A DNA stretch of 64,000 nucleotides from Thunnus maccoyii (taxonomy: Eukaryota; Chordata; Actinopteri; Scombriformes; Scombridae), in the NCBI RefSeq assembly GCF_910596095.1, contig NC_056550.1, forward strand, positions 3,472,001 to 3,536,000, given 5' to 3'. This document shows, one piece after another, positions 1 to 13,589 of this stretch. The notes below the pieces were generated by a model. That model was not told the origin of the DNA. It worked only from the letters and a program-made list of their open reading frames with translations, and did no database searches. The translations under genes and the position numbers were made by a program. The first letter of the stretch is position 1, and every line of letters starts with the position of its first letter.

Positions 1-454
1 ACGCTGAAGCATTCTAATAACCTATCAGTAATTCCTAACAAATGTAATTTGATGAGTTGATTGAATGGTCAGATGTACGTTTACTCAATTCATAATTTTA
101 AGCCACAGGACAATAGAATAATCTATGCAAAAGACTTGAACTCATGATTATAAACAATTAGATAATTCAGTCTGGTAACTAGAAATATTTTAGGTAGATT
201 TGACTTGCAAGTTATCTATAATAATAACAGATCTTTTTAGCTACAGTATGAGATTTTATCATGCCAGCATGTAACAAGAACATGTTTAAGGTTTAAGTGA
301 AAGAAAAAAATGTTGCTTTACTTTCTGATCAGAATACATCAAACTGAAAATAGCATGAAACACGGGGCACAAAAGGGTTAATTATTGTGGCAATACACAA
401 TATAGTGACTTCCAACACAAAGTGAAAGCATGAAAAATCACGTTCATTATAAAC

Positions 455-457
455 CCA

Positions 458-509
<52 letters not shown>
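455..509. repeat. (CA)n microsatellite
   Basis: About 55 bp of almost perfect CA dinucleotide. Confidence 0.95.
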
Positions 510-511
<2 letters not shown>

Positions 512-2007
512 TTGACCTGAATCATATTGTGGCCTGAACAAACATATAAATGTATTATTGCATTATACAGCCTGAAGCAATCGTCATTACCATAATAATT
601 CATGGTGGTAATTTTCTGTGTTTTTCTATCAGGTTTCACTGTCAATGTTTCGCTTCTGCAAGAGAGACCACAGACAGAGAAACACACCTTGTAGTCCTCC
701 ACTGCATTTATTCTCATTTCCGTCCTGTCCTCTCTCTGCTCTATTATCACTCTTAGTGTCAGGCTCTGTGAACTTTGACCTCTATCTTCCATATAATGCT
801 GAAGGCTCATTTATTAAATTCTTTAAATACTACACCTGAAATTCTGGTTTAATTTACTGAAAGGAAGCTTCCAATTGAAAAGTAGAATAAAATAAGATTT
901 AAAAAATGTTTAATATTAATAGGTGAAGTTGTGCAAAGGAATCTCACAACAATAATATTAATAATAAATGTAAACCATCAAATGTTCTGTTTTATTTCAT
1001 GGGCTAACTTGCACAGCTGAATTAAAGGACCTGCTGCTTGCTCTGGAAGAAAAAAAATGAAACATGGGATATTATCTTAGGTAACGCAACAAATCCCATT
1101 CTTATTCATTCTAATGAGGTATAGACCAAAATCCACTGAATATGCCACCAAATATGGTATATTTGTCACACAATGCACAGTGAGCAATAAGATCATTCTT
1201 CATTTAGGCACAACATACTGTAAACTATGTACACTGGAAGCAGTGGCCTACCACCAATAGAGCATACACACTATTGGAGAGCTGAGTATTAGAGATTTAA
1301 TTCTATAATGTGTTGTCATATTTGATAAATTAACTAACAATTTTACAAGTAATGACTCATCCATAATGGATGGAATTGCTATGGTAAATAGACCTGGGAG
1401 GAGAATTTGTACATGGAAAATGACTGAATGTGGTAACTAGAAGCACAGGTGAAGTTCACGCAATATATGATATTACATACTGTAGACATTATCTTATTCC
1501 TGTGAGACTAGAATAATAAAACTGATGAAGGATCATCTGTGATGGAAGTACACTATATGGGAATGTTATGTGCATTAGTGAGATCACTCTGGGTCAAAGT
1601 TATGGAAGTTGGGTGGATGGTTTGCTTCAGTATTCCCTTTGATCCTCTTTCCCTTCATTAGAGAACAGATATCAAATACCAAACATCAAAATAAGCCTAT
1701 CAGTTTCAAATCAGTTGTTGTGATTACAGCCTGCAGAATCATTTTTGAAGAATTGGAAAACAGCTATGAAATGTTAGTTATGTATTTTATGTTTAGCTGA
1801 AATCGAACACTTATTTTGCATGTCTGTGATTTAAATGCATGTTATTTAATTTCTCTAAAGATATACATAACGTTTGTATTTGCAACAATTAAATTGAATT
1901 TATTTAAATACATGTTTTATGTGGTTGCTTTTACACTGAATACATTTGCACATGAAAATACATATTATAGCTCTTCATGTGCCTGATAGACAAAAAACAT
2001 TACTGTA
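510..2007. other. No gene seen, 510-2007
   Basis: AT-rich single-copy-like DNA. Open frames are short and have no recognisable domains or paired splice sites. Confidence 0.6.
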
Positions 2008-2164
2008 TTATATGATATGATATGATATGATATGTTATGATATGATATGATATGATATGATATGATATGATATGATATGATATGATATGATATGATATGA
2101 TATGATATGATATGTTATGATATGATATGATATGATATGATATTATATTATATTATATTATATT
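2008..2164. repeat. (TATGA)n pentanucleotide repeat
   Basis: About 28 copies of TATGA with two TATGTTATGA interruptions, grading into TATTA at the right end. Confidence 0.95.
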
Positions 2165-2232
2165 TAAATCTATGTCCTTAAATGAAGAGTAACATTGAGA
2201 CAAAGCTGGTCTATTGTTATGCAAATCACATC

Positions 2233-2233
<1 letters not shown>

Positions 2234-2316
<83 letters not shown>

Positions 2317-2330
2317 GCGTGCCTGTGTGT
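2234..2330. repeat. (GT)n microsatellite
   Basis: About 75 bp of pure GT, then a degenerate tail containing gcgtgtgcgtgcc. Confidence 0.95.
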
Positions 2331-2446
2331 CAGATAGCATGTAATGAATTCATTAGCCAGCATTTATTAACTGGTCATTTGCATAAGGCTACAAAGACAA
2401 AGCTGGGGATCCAACAGAGATGTGACTTACATGAAAGAGTGGACCT

Positions 2447-2450
<4 letters not shown>

Positions 2451-2483
<33 letters not shown>

Positions 2484-2630
2484 ATGCTTGCATTATTTTA
2501 TGCATGCATGGTGGTGTATGTTTGTGTGCATGCATGAGAAACAGAGAGGAGAGAAATCAGGAAAGAGTCCAAGGGGACGAGAAAGAGAGAGAGAGGGAGA
2601 GATCTAAATCTCAATCTGCTGTGTGTGGTT

Positions 2631-2674
<44 letters not shown>
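2451..2674. repeat. Cluster of (GT)n and (GA)n tracts
   Basis: (GT)n at 2451-2482 and a purine-rich stretch at 2540-2605, then (GA)n at 2642-2674. Confidence 0.9.
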
Positions 2675-2675
<1 letters not shown>

Positions 2676-3775
2676 ATGAGTGCATGCTTGCCCACGAATA
2701 ATCTGTTGTTTTTCCTTGTATGTAGATGAGTCTGTCCACTATGTGTATATGTGTGTGTTACAGCAGTGGGTGTCTCTGGGCTAATGAATGTATGTGAAAA
2801 CTTACATCAAACTGAATGTGTGGCTCTTGAGTCGAGTGAAGCATAATAATGGCCTGATTTCACCCTGTAAACAGATTTTTGTGTCCATATTACTGTAAAT
2901 GAATAAAGACTAGAAAAGAATACAATCCTGGTTGGGTTTAATCTTTAACAATTCATTACATTTTATAATCTTATGTATATTTTTGGGTACAATGTTATTC
3001 TGAAATGTGCAACTGTAGCTGTATAGCTCTTTCAGAGTAGAGTATATCTAGTGGAGTAGAGGTATAAAGTAACATAAACTAATAATACTCATGTAAAGTA
3101 CAAGTACCCCAAAACTGTATTTAAGTAAATGTACTTAGTTACTTTCCACCATTCCCACTTCTTGATTACGCTGCTTAAAGCACTGAAAAATTACATTGAA
3201 AAACTAAAAAACAATGTGTCTTCCACCGTCAAGAACCAGCTTTGAAAGTTTGTTAATTCGTCCCAAGTGACTCTAAAATAAAAGAATAAGACAGAGAAAC
3301 AAAAAGAGGATGCACTGGATGGTGATTTATGTGATGAGAATGAATGGGAAGCTCAAAGACTGATTACAGAAACAATACATCACATCCAAACACTGCAGCA
3401 GTCTGATGGAACAGATGGGAAAATATGCATCTCACAATGTCAGTGTCAAACTGGAAGGACGATTTTCTGTTTTACGTTCTTGAGGAGTTTGTTCTCTTCT
3501 TGATCATTTCACTCTCCTTGAGGACAACAGATTAAGGGGTTTCACGGATGACAGTAATCTCAGTTTAAAGCAACACTGAGTTCATCATTGAGTGACAAGT
3601 GTCAGGACATGAGTATTACAAACCCAAAAGTTGCATAGTGGAGGTGTTTTAATCAGCACATAAGCGCCCTCTGGAGGAGACACTGATTTTCTGAAAGCTC
3701 TGAACATTTAAATGCTGAGAGATATGGGTTAGATGAGCATGTCCTTAATAGGGCAATTAGATTCTTTTTAGGACT
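2675..3775. other. No gene seen, 2675-3775
   Basis: AT-rich non-coding DNA leading into the L2-like LINE. No domain or RNA signal was seen. Confidence 0.55.
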
Positions 3776-4265
3776 CAATGGAGATATGGGGTGGGACTCC
3801 TCTGAGAGCCAGCATGGTGAGCTTATGGAATAGTCTGCTGTACCTCAGTCAGTCTGCTCTAAAATGTTTAAAGTTAGTCCAAAATACAGCAGCCAGACTT
3901 CTAACCAGAACCAGCCATAGATCCCATATTACCCTTGTTCTGGCTTCCCTCCATTGGCTTCCTGTAAAATTCAGAATCAACTACAAGATCCTGCTGATTA
4001 CCTATAAGGCATGACCATGACATTGCCCCTTGCTACATTTCTGACCTCCTTGTTCTTAATTCCACTTCTCAACCTCTACGATCCTCAAAACTCTCCCCTG
4101 CACAAACCGCAAAACAAAAGGCATTTGCAGTCTTAGCCACAACTCTGTGGAATCATCTTCCACAAACTATTAGATCTGCTGAATCTTTGGATTGTTTTAA
4201 ATGGTGCCTAAAATCCCATTTATATCGGCAAGCCTTTCTATACACCTCCCTTCCTGTTCCCATGT
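3776..4265 (+). mobile_element. L2-like LINE, 3' end of reverse transcriptase ORF (degraded)
   Basis: The plus strand encodes WNSLLYLSQSALKCLKLVQN, then TAARLLTRTSHRSHITLVLA and SLHWLPVKFRINYKILLITY. After a stop and frame change near 4012 it continues with ISDLLVLNS, LRSSKLSP, LWNHLPQTIRSAESLDCFK and LKSHLYRQAF. This order is the C-terminal end of fish L2-type LINE polyproteins. The stop and frame change show it is inactive. Confidence 0.82.
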
Positions 4266-4609
4266 ATTGGTTCATTTCAATTTGGTCGGTTTCTCTCCCA
4301 GCCATTTTATATTTTACATTGTAAATTACACTATTTTGTTATTATATTTGTTTTAATTTTACATATGTATGTGTTTGTGAAGCACGTTGGAACTGTTTAA
4401 ACTCTGTTATAGAGATAATGGAAGTTGTTTTGGTATTATTTATATATATATTGGATTCAAACCTTCACTGTTCACCTTATAATTCTTATTAATAATTTTT
4501 GTTGATTTTAATAATTGATAATGATCTTTGATAATCATTAATTATTGCTGATAACCAAACCTGCTCTAACCAAGTCCCAACACTAGATAAATACTTAGCC
4601 ATCTCATAC

Positions 4610-7440
4610 AAATTTAATTCCGTTCAATTCATTTCAATTCAATTCAATACATTATTGCCATTTCAACAAGTTCATTGGAATTTGGTGCTGTGCAGCTCAA
4701 AATACATAGAGTACATGCATACACATATAATTTCTTCCACACCCAATAATGATAAAAAGTACACACCTAAGAGGTAAAAGGTAAAGAGAAACAAGAGTAA
4801 AATATTCCAACTCCCCATCTTGACCTCAGTCAATACATGCCAACCTAATCACAGACATAGATTAAAAAGGACAGCTGTGTAGTGCAAATATAAAGTGCAC
4901 AATGCATAGCAGCCAAACCATAGTCATAGACATAAAGACATTAAGTTCACAGCGCATAGTAGCCTGACCACAGACATAGGATTCTAAGGAATGCAGAAAA
5001 GCGCAAGTGCAAAATAAAGAGCATATTGCACTTTAAATGGAGGACCCTGAATGGAGGGGGGCACAGGATCGTTAAGAGTTCAACGGGGTATGTACTGTTT
5101 TTAAGTCTACTGGTTTTGGTACCAGTGGACCGCCATCTTCTCTCTGATGGAACTAAGTTAAAAAGACTATTTGCTGGGTGAGTGGGGTTGGATATGGGAG
5201 TAAAAGATAGAGGACACAAAGAGGAGATTGCAGCCAACTAACCTTGCCACAGTACGCATTATCCTCTTCAACTGTGCCCTGTCCTGTGCTGTTGTATTCC
5301 CATACTAGACAGTGATAGAGAACGTCAGAATGCTCTCCACTGCTGCCTTATAGAAGAGCCTCATGGCCCCTTGAGAAACCCTAAACTTATTCAGTTGTCG
5401 CAAAGAATGCAATCTCTGGTGACATTTCATGATTATAGTGTCCATATTAATTTAATTTTTCCACAATTTCAACCACTTGCCCATTTATTTCCATGGGCTC
5501 GAGCTTGTTCCTATTTTTCCAAAAATCTATTACCATCTCTTTGGTTTTACTTATGTTTAGCTCAAGAACCAACTCATCATTGCCTGAGATCAGACCAGTG
5601 ATGGTAGTGTCGTCAGCAAATTTCATGATTTTGACAGACTCTGAGTTTGATGTACAGTCTGTTGTGTAGATTCAGTAGAGGAGTGGGGATAACACGGAAC
5701 CTTGAGGGGCATCTGTGTTCAGAGTTCTGGGTTTGGAGAACATATTCTTACCACTTGTGGTCTATTACATTAAAAGTTCAATATCCAGTGGCATAGACCT
5801 TGGTTCTCCCCTGTCATGAGTAATTTGTCAAACAGCTTCCAGGGAAGGATTGTGTCGAGGGCAGTACTATAGTCCACAAACAAGTCCCAGGCATAGGTAG
5901 CAGGGCCTTCAAGATGTTGTCATTCAAACCACTGACATTGGGTTTCTAGGGAACTGGTACTATCACAGCAGACTTAAAACAAGATGGAACTTTGCAGGCT
6001 GTGAGAGACCAGTTGAAGATGCTAGTAAAGACAGGGGCTAGTTGGTAAGAACGGTACTTCAGGGTAGCCAATGACACTTCGTCTGGTCCAGCAGCTTTCC
6101 TACAGTTTTGTTTATGTAACAGGGACCTTACCTCATGCTCCTTGATAATGAAGAGTGGGTCAGTAGAATCTGTGGCTGTGGGGACACTCTGTAGGCTAGC
6201 AGATTTTGAGTCGAACCTGCAATAAAATTCATTCAATTGATCCGGGAGGTTGGGATCCTCATCTTGAACGATGTGTTTTGCTATGTGGTTAGTAATCTGG
6301 TCTAATCTCTGCCACATCACGCTAAAATCATTGCTATTTGTTTTTCCTCCAGCTTAGCCCTATATTCAGATTTACCTTTATTCACTGTTTTTTCTAGCTC
6401 ATACTTGGATATTTTACACAGTTCTTCATCTCCAGACTTAGATGCGTCATTTTTCTTAACCCACGGTGATTTAACATCTTTGCTGAACCATGGCTTATTG
6501 TTACTGAAGACAGTCATAGATTTTGATGGAATACAGACATTTTCAGCAAAATAAATGTAAGAGATGACAGTGTCTATATACTCATCCAAGTTGTCACAGG
6601 TTTCTTTAAAAATGTTCCAATCTGTGGAGTCCAAACAGTCACTTAGCAGTTCTGCTGCCTCAGGGGACCACTGTCCTATTGACCTGGTAGTAGCTTTAAT
6701 AGTTTTTAGTTTTTGTCTGTACTTGGGAACAAGAAAGATCAAATTATGATCTGACTGTCCAAGGGGGGCTCTTGATAATGCATGATATGCCTGTGGGATG
6801 GTGCTGTAGCAATGGTCCAGTATTTCCGCTCTCATATGAACCTTCACTTGTTGCTTGTACCTTGGCAGTGTCTTTCCAAGTTTAATGTGGTTAAAATCTC
6901 CCATTAACAAAACCACTGAGTCTGGAAATGAACTCTCCAGGTCTGTAATGTGTGTGGCTAATTTTTGAGCTGCAGCCAAACCAGATGCTTGAGGTGGAGA
7001 ATAAGCAGCCACTAATATTACAGAGGAGAATTCTCTTGGTAAATAGAAAGGTCTACATTTGATTGAGAGACTCTCAACCTCAGGCGAGCAAAACTTGATA
7101 GGCTCTTTGAATCAATACACCACCTTTGATTCATGTAGAAGCATATGTCGCTGCCTCGTTTTTTCATTGATCCTGCTGTCCTGTCGGCTCAGAACAAGGA
7201 GAAGTTCTTCTGTTGTAGCGCTGAGGTGGGTACTCTGTGGTCCAACCAGGACTGAAAACATAAACATGAACAGGACTGAAACATAACATGGAGCAGTTGG
7301 CATAATCCCTATGTGAATAAAGGAGTTTGTTGGGTTTGTCATCTTGTATGAGTGTGGTGTTTCGGTGTTAGCATTAGTTTCCACTGAGGTCCTTGGCACA
7401 AAGTCGCTTGATGAGAAAAACAGTTTAGGTTGTGCATCCT
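4610..7440 (-). mobile_element. CR1/Rex1-like non-LTR retrotransposon, long but broken
   Basis: A minus-strand element with endonuclease-to-RT coding in pieces. Residues from 6317-7012 include AAYSPPQASGLAAAQKLATH, VVLLMGDFNHI and LGQSDHNLIF, the C-terminal half of an AP endonuclease. 5946-6320 gives the RT N-terminus (RKAAGPDEVS, FNWSLTACKVPSCFKSAVIV). Near 5690 is APQGSVLSPLLY and near 5605-5630 is KFADDTT, the catalytic RT box. 4947-5237 encodes a typical C-terminal end (SNPTHPANSLFNLVPSERRW). Frame shifts and stops separate these pieces. The 3' end lies near 4610-4700, with an imperfect ATTCA-type tail. Clade assignment within CR1/L2/Rex1 is tentative. Confidence 0.85.
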
Positions 7441-9027
7441 GCAAAGTATCTCTGCAAGTTCAATCCATCCATACTTCAGAAAACAGTCCACATAATCCAC
7501 TTGTAGACACAAAAAATACATGCACACTGACAAACAGAGCAGCACCAAGTTGCCATAGGACGGCACCATCTTGCCATCTTCAATGCCATAGCTACCTTCA
7601 ACTCCATAACTCCACTAAATATTTGGTACAAATTGGAAATCAACCTTGTGGTGGAGTAAAACCTTAAAAAGAAATCAGAGTATTCGTTTTTTTAAAAATG
7701 TGTTAACAACCCCTTATCTTGGATTATTAATCTTATTTATTATTAATTAATAATCTTGAGGGAGATTAGCATTGGGTTACCTTATGATTACAGAATGCAA
7801 GAGGAGACAGAGAATCAAAGACAATACAAAGGGATATGCAAAATGCAGCTAGAGGCAGCAATGGCAAGTTTGCATTAGCCATTAGCAATTAGAGGGATGC
7901 CCAGTAGAACTAGGCATGTTTAAAAGTAAACAAAAACAAAATCCTGTCATGAACCTGTTAGGAAATCTGGAAGATAAACCTTTTGAGTAGCCCTGCTAAC
8001 AGACAAAACTATATACAAAATACAAAACATATGCTACATTTTTTAAATAAATATTGTAATGATAATAGTCCAAAATTATGTGAAAATGCATAGTTTTTGG
8101 TCAAATAAGATCAAGTTTTCCACAAAAAAGACCACTGCCGGTATTCTACTGAATACCTTAGCTATGGATAATTATCCTTCTGCTTTTTTTCCAGTAGCCT
8201 CAGACTTTTCCTTGGTAGGCTTCTCTTGTTTTCTGTTGGACAATTAATAAGAATGCTTCTTGTTTAGCACCGGCACCAAATTACCGCTTTCTTACTGGCG
8301 GCTGTTTGTGATCAATAATGAGACCTAATTAAAGTTTGAATGTCAAATTTCTAACTGTTGCATTTGTTTAATACTATAAATATAGTTTCTATTCACGTGG
8401 CTTTTTTGATCCCTGGGAAACTAATGATAATGATATTCCAACTGTTCAGTTAAATGAAATTTGTTATTTGGCATCCAATGACATGCTTTTTTTAATGATA
8501 TAACACAGAATAATACTCAACATTAATATTCAGAGAAGACAATTTGCCTACATTTTAATTGATGGGGGGCGGTAAGAGACCTGGATAATGGATAGAGGGG
8601 CGCTGGCCCAAAAAAGGTTGAGAACCACTGGTTTAGAGCATCTTCCCAAAGTGCCTGAGGCGAGCTGGAATCTCTGGGTCCAACGCAGGGGGTTGGAAAG
8701 GGTTAAGACGAATAGGCAGTCTTCACTTTAATCTTCATAATGGAAGCTAAAGAGGACTAATGATACCTTCTCTCTCCTCCTCCCATGCCTCCCTCCATCC
8801 CTTTCTCCTTCCCTATCTCCACACCTCCATTCTTAACCCCCTGACCCTCCTCCTTTGCCGTTTCTCTCTCCACCCCCCTCTCTCTCTTTCTCTATTAGCT
8901 TCTTATTCCTTTTCTTATTCATCCCTCTGTCTCCATTTGCATCCCTCCATCCCTTCTTTCTCTCCTTGGACACAGCCAGGCGTTACCACAGTGACAAATG
9001 GACCCTTACATGCCACACTGTTACCTT
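7441..9027. other. No gene seen, 7441-9027
   Basis: Mostly AT-rich. A hAT-type transposon terminus may be present at 8610-8631 (aaaaaggttgagaaccactgg). A pyrimidine-rich stretch lies at 8765-8960. Confidence 0.5.
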
Positions 9028-9219
9028 GAGTGTGTGTGTGTGTGTGTGTGTGTGTATGCGTGTGTGTGTGTATGTGCGCGTGTGTGTGTGTTTCTGCATG
9101 TGTGCGTGTGTGTGTGTGTGCGTGCACGCATGCATGTGACATGGAGGGTGTGGATTTCTAGCTACGCATTGTGTATATGTATGCAGTTGTTTGTGTATCT
9201 ACGTATATCTATATGGGCC

Positions 9220-9281
<62 letters not shown>
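9028..9281. repeat. Two (GT)n tracts
   Basis: A degenerate (GT)n with A and C interruptions at 9028-9133 and a pure (GT)n at 9223-9281, separated by about 90 bp. Confidence 0.93.
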
Positions 9282-9284
<3 letters not shown>

Positions 9285-9671
9285 GCTGTAGCTCTGTGAC
9301 AGTGACTGATAGCCAGTCGTGGTAAACGATGCAGAACTTTCTTTAATAGGAGATACAAGAGGTGGTTAAAAATCCTGCCTAATGGAGAAATATGATAGAG
9401 GGAGGGAAGGAGGGATATGTGAGAAGATAGAGAAAGAGAGAGAGAGAGCTAATATGGAGAAAGATACATAAGAGAAAAAGGAGTAGAGCGGAAAAGGAAA
9501 AGGTGAAGGACGTGTTCTTAAATTAAAACTTGTGTTTGATGCCAGATTATCTCCAAATTGGTACTGTGACATCATGGGCTGGGGCCCATTGAGCTGCAGA
9601 GTGAAAAATTTAAACATCGCAGTATAATAGGGCTTTTTACCTTTTTTTGTTGACCACTTGGGGGCAGTGGA

Positions 9672-10300
9672 AATAACTTGTGAACAAGTCTGTCTTAAAA
9701 CAGCAGTCAGGTGCTCAAATGAACATTGAAAACATGTTTTTCTTGCTGTAATCATTCCTCCTGTTCATATTGACCAGTAGAAGATCCCTTTATAATGCAC
9801 TTACAATGCACGTGATGGGGACAAAATCCACAGTCTTCCTCCTGTGCAAAAATGTATTTAAAAGTATATCTGAAGCTAAAATGGAGCTTCAGTGTCCAAA
9901 TGAGTAAAATCAAGTAGATATTGTCTTTTTAGTGCCAAAGTCCCTCTTTTTCTTACTATACTTCCACCACAGCTCAACAGGGAAACACAAAGAGGGAATT
10001 TGATGCTAAAAAGACTGTAAATGTGGCAGACATCCACTTCATATGACTAACTCAGACTGCTGAAGCCTCATATAAGCTTCACATCAACTATTAAATGAAT
10101 TTTCGCACTAAATGACTGTGTGAACACACTGTGGATTTTGGTCTCCATCACTCACATTGAAAGCACATTTGAAGGAGATCTTTTAATAGCCAGTATGAAC
10201 AGGAGGAAATAGAGAGAGAGGAAAACTCTGTCATTGTTTATATGGACACCTGACTCTTGTTATAAGACACACTAGAAAAACTGTGAACTTATCCTCTAAG
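9672..10300. mobile_element. Palindromic MITE (foldback element)
   Basis: The two halves are imperfect reverse complements over their whole length. The left arm reads tcctcctgttcatattgacc and gatggggacaaaatccacag; the right arm has their complements near 10190-10215 and 10125-10150. Near the centre, gtctttttagtgccaaagtc (left) pairs with a matching complement at about 9995-10017. Both outer ends carry the gtgaacnagtctgtcttaaa-like terminus. No coding capacity is present. It is a non-autonomous DNA element of a family I recognise as common in percomorph fish. A shorter relative lies at 22640-23025. Confidence 0.75.
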
Positions 10301-12313
10301 TTAATATGGTGAATGTGTTAGCAAACATTCGCACATCTGGAGTCACATTTGTCTTTTTCTATTCACTTATATTTTGTGAAGGTGTATATCATGGAGGCCA
10401 CTTCATATGGTGATTAACATTAAGCAGTAGAATAGAGCACAATGCACACAGCGATGAGGGAGCAACATCCCCAGAGTGCCCTTGTAATATGAAGAATATG
10501 TCTTATAAAAAGAAGGTACTCATTTACAAGAAGTGGATATACAGAAACAGAACATTATACTGTACTGCACTTCATATGAAATGTTGTTCACATGAAAAGT
10601 ACTCTTTCACTCCTCCACACATCACTGCATAATGTGGTTGAACCTGTCAGATTATTGTCTGTTACAGAAGTACAAAAATTAGACATGAGGATCAGACAAG
10701 CACTTTGTTCAAAGACTTTAGTGACTTTAGTAGGTTTTAGATATTATTATTGTATTATTATACATATTTTTTTTTTATCAATTAGAGCATTGTATTGTTT
10801 TCTAATGAAGCAAGGAACATCCTTACATGTGTGACAGCATTTTTCATTTATTGTACCTTACTCAATACTATCTGTGCTTTATTGTCTTTGTATGTATCTG
10901 TTCTTACTGTGTACACTGAAGGAACTCAATTTTGTTGTATACTGTAAATTGTATACTGAGTATATGGAGAGAATGTCAATAACCTTGACACTTTTGCTGC
11001 AATTTTTATTGGTACACTTTGATACATAACATAACTTGATATAGGCACCACAGACTAATTTTTGTTCATTAAAAGATACAATTTATCTGAGTCTAATTCA
11101 TTTTTTCACTTATATGTCATTACAGTTTGGGAAACCAAGCTTCTGCAGGTATAGAGGAGTAATGTAGAGGTTTTGACTGGGTTATATGTGCTGTATGTTG
11201 TCTAGAAGAAGGTTGTTTGCTTCTTGCAGTTTAGTTTGATTTGACCCAAGATCATATTCTGATCATTACATGTGAGAAAGAGCAAGGCCTAAATTTGCCA
11301 CCATATTCTTCTTTTATCGTGAAAATGTCAGGATTGGATTGAATACATTTTTTGTAATGTTTTTTGCTAATTTTCTTAAACAACTATACAATAAATGTGG
11401 CTCAACAGCAACAGTGTGGGCTGTATACTGTTAATGCATAAATATTGAGACAGTATGAAGTCAGAGGAAGATATGTGTGTCATGCTGTCTCCACATACTG
11501 CACATTAAACATGTGAATCTCTTTGTGTGTGTCTGCATGTGTGTATGTTGATGGATAGCCTTCATCACTGGACCCCTCCCCTCAGCCCCTTCAGAAACAA
11601 GGGGAGGGATGGATGAGAGGAGAGAGTGGAGGGGTAATACAAGAGGGAGAGACAGACAGGAGGCTGGGAGTTCTTCACTGTTCATACAATGTAGATGAAA
11701 ACCTCAACAAGTATTGTAAAAGCTGAAAATTTGTACTTCAACCTCAGTCACGGTTGTGTCTCAAATCAAATATGCACTTAGTCAAATTCACGTAATCTGA
11801 CTTACAAGGTTCAAATACAGACAATACATAAACATGTATCAGCAAATGGGGGCATTCACACATGATGAAATATGTGGTTTCAAGCTGAGACATACTATGA
11901 AAACACTACATAAAGTGCTGTACATATTTACTGAAAGCATATAAAAGCTGCTAAAATAAAAAGAGAGAAACATGATAAAAGCACATAGGCTACGGTTAAG
12001 AACTTATAAGTTATAAGTCCTCATCCATGCCTCCTGGAAATAAGCTTTTGAAAAAAAATCAAAATTCTTCTCTCATATTTCAAAAAAATGACATCACCAC
12101 CCATTTGGCTGGGCAGAGGTTCAGTTGTAATCCACTGGAATTGTCTCTAACAACTGTACCCATAATATATATATTTTTTTACTTGCATGCATTTCACCAA
12201 AAGCACCACAAGATGGTGATGCTTGACCAAAATGTGCATGAAACAACTCAGCATCAGCTGTACCATGACAGCTAAACTGTGACACTGAAGATATTTGATT
12301 TGATTATTTCTTC
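10301..12313. other. No gene seen, 10301-12313
   Basis: AT-rich non-coding DNA. Nothing recognised on either strand. Confidence 0.5.
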
Positions 12314-12326
12314 CTTTTTTTTCTTT

Positions 12327-12387
<61 letters not shown>
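12314..12387. repeat. (CTTT)n microsatellite
   Basis: About 70 bp of uninterrupted pyrimidine, mostly CTTT units. Confidence 0.95.
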
Positions 12388-13589
12388 TCATCATCAGACT
12401 ATTAAATCTGCCGTATTCAATCAGTTTCTCTCAGCATTTGCAGAGGAAGTTGGCATGATTTGAATAGAGATTTGACTATAGTGGTGTGTAGTTTGCAGCA
12501 GAGATGAAGGTCACCTAACTGTCACTGATACAGCGGTAGCCTCAGGTGATATACTTTCATATGCCAGAAGGTGTTGTTCTACATAGTGTGGTCTATGTGG
12601 GCAAAACAATTCTGAAGGTATTAATACTGTGATACTTTTATGTTTTTTCAAAGGACCGGTTCCAAAAACAGTTTCATCCTCCTTCTTTTTCTTCTTCTCC
12701 TACTGATAAACTGTGTGGTTATATGATGGTAGGTGTAATTATTTCAACATATCTGAGATTCCCTGTTCTTAATAATATCAGCTGTGATCAGTATGAGTGA
12801 AACCTTATCTGTGATTGCGTGCTCCTTTGTGGGGATATCTGTGAATCCTTTGCTGTGCCACTGCTGTCTGCCTTATTTTAATACAGGAAATCAAACACAA
12901 AAGAGCACAGAGCAGCCTATTCTCTCTCTCATGAAAAACAGTTTAATGGCCGCCGGAGAGGTCTGGATAAAGAGATGAGAACATGTGGATTAGGATCACA
13001 GCAGTGCTATTGTTCCTGATTTGCATGAGTCACCACTGACAGAAACTGACACATTTTTCTATCAGCATGTTCATCAGCTTTTTGTTGCAGGTAAAAGCCT
13101 CCAGCTGAGACTGAATATGAGTTTTAAAGGAGTAGCTGAGCTTCAAAAAGGTACTCTGTTGATTTAGTATTGCACTATCATAAAGTTGCAGGACTCTAAA
13201 GAGACATATTTTTCATTTAAATTGTCAAAATTACATATTCATTAATCTGGTATTACTTATTTCAAGTTTCACAGTGCTCCTCACAGCTGTTGCATGTGAT
13301 GGCAGTCCTCTTCTGTTCTGTTGCAGTTCCATTTACTGTATTTCGAGTTCAGTTCTGTTTTGTTGACCTATTTTAGGGCCTCAGTTTAGTTATAATTAAC
13401 TTTTGCTTTGGTCTTTGTCAATTTGGTGGTGAATAGAAACCCACCTTTTGTGAAATTGCAAACTTGTGTCCTGTGTAGGAATATGCATCATGTAAGCATA
13501 TTAATTACTAAAATATAGAAAGTATTGAAACATTTTTGACACAGAGCCCCTCTTCATGCTGGAGCCACTTTAAAGCCCTATCATTAGTT
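12388..13589. other. No gene seen, 12388-13589
   Basis: Non-coding, with no recognisable domain or repeat beyond short AT tracts. Confidence 0.5.

Noticed and set aside
2214..2537. Open frame rich in alternating Val-Cys
   Set aside because: It is a translation of (GT)n microsatellites; similar frames at 329-541, 382-810 and 8855-9282 have the same cause.
6317..7012. 231-codon frame on the minus strand as a possible host gene
   Set aside because: It has LINE endonuclease motifs (MGDFNHI, GQSDHNLIF) and continues into a reverse transcriptase, so it belongs to a retrotransposon.
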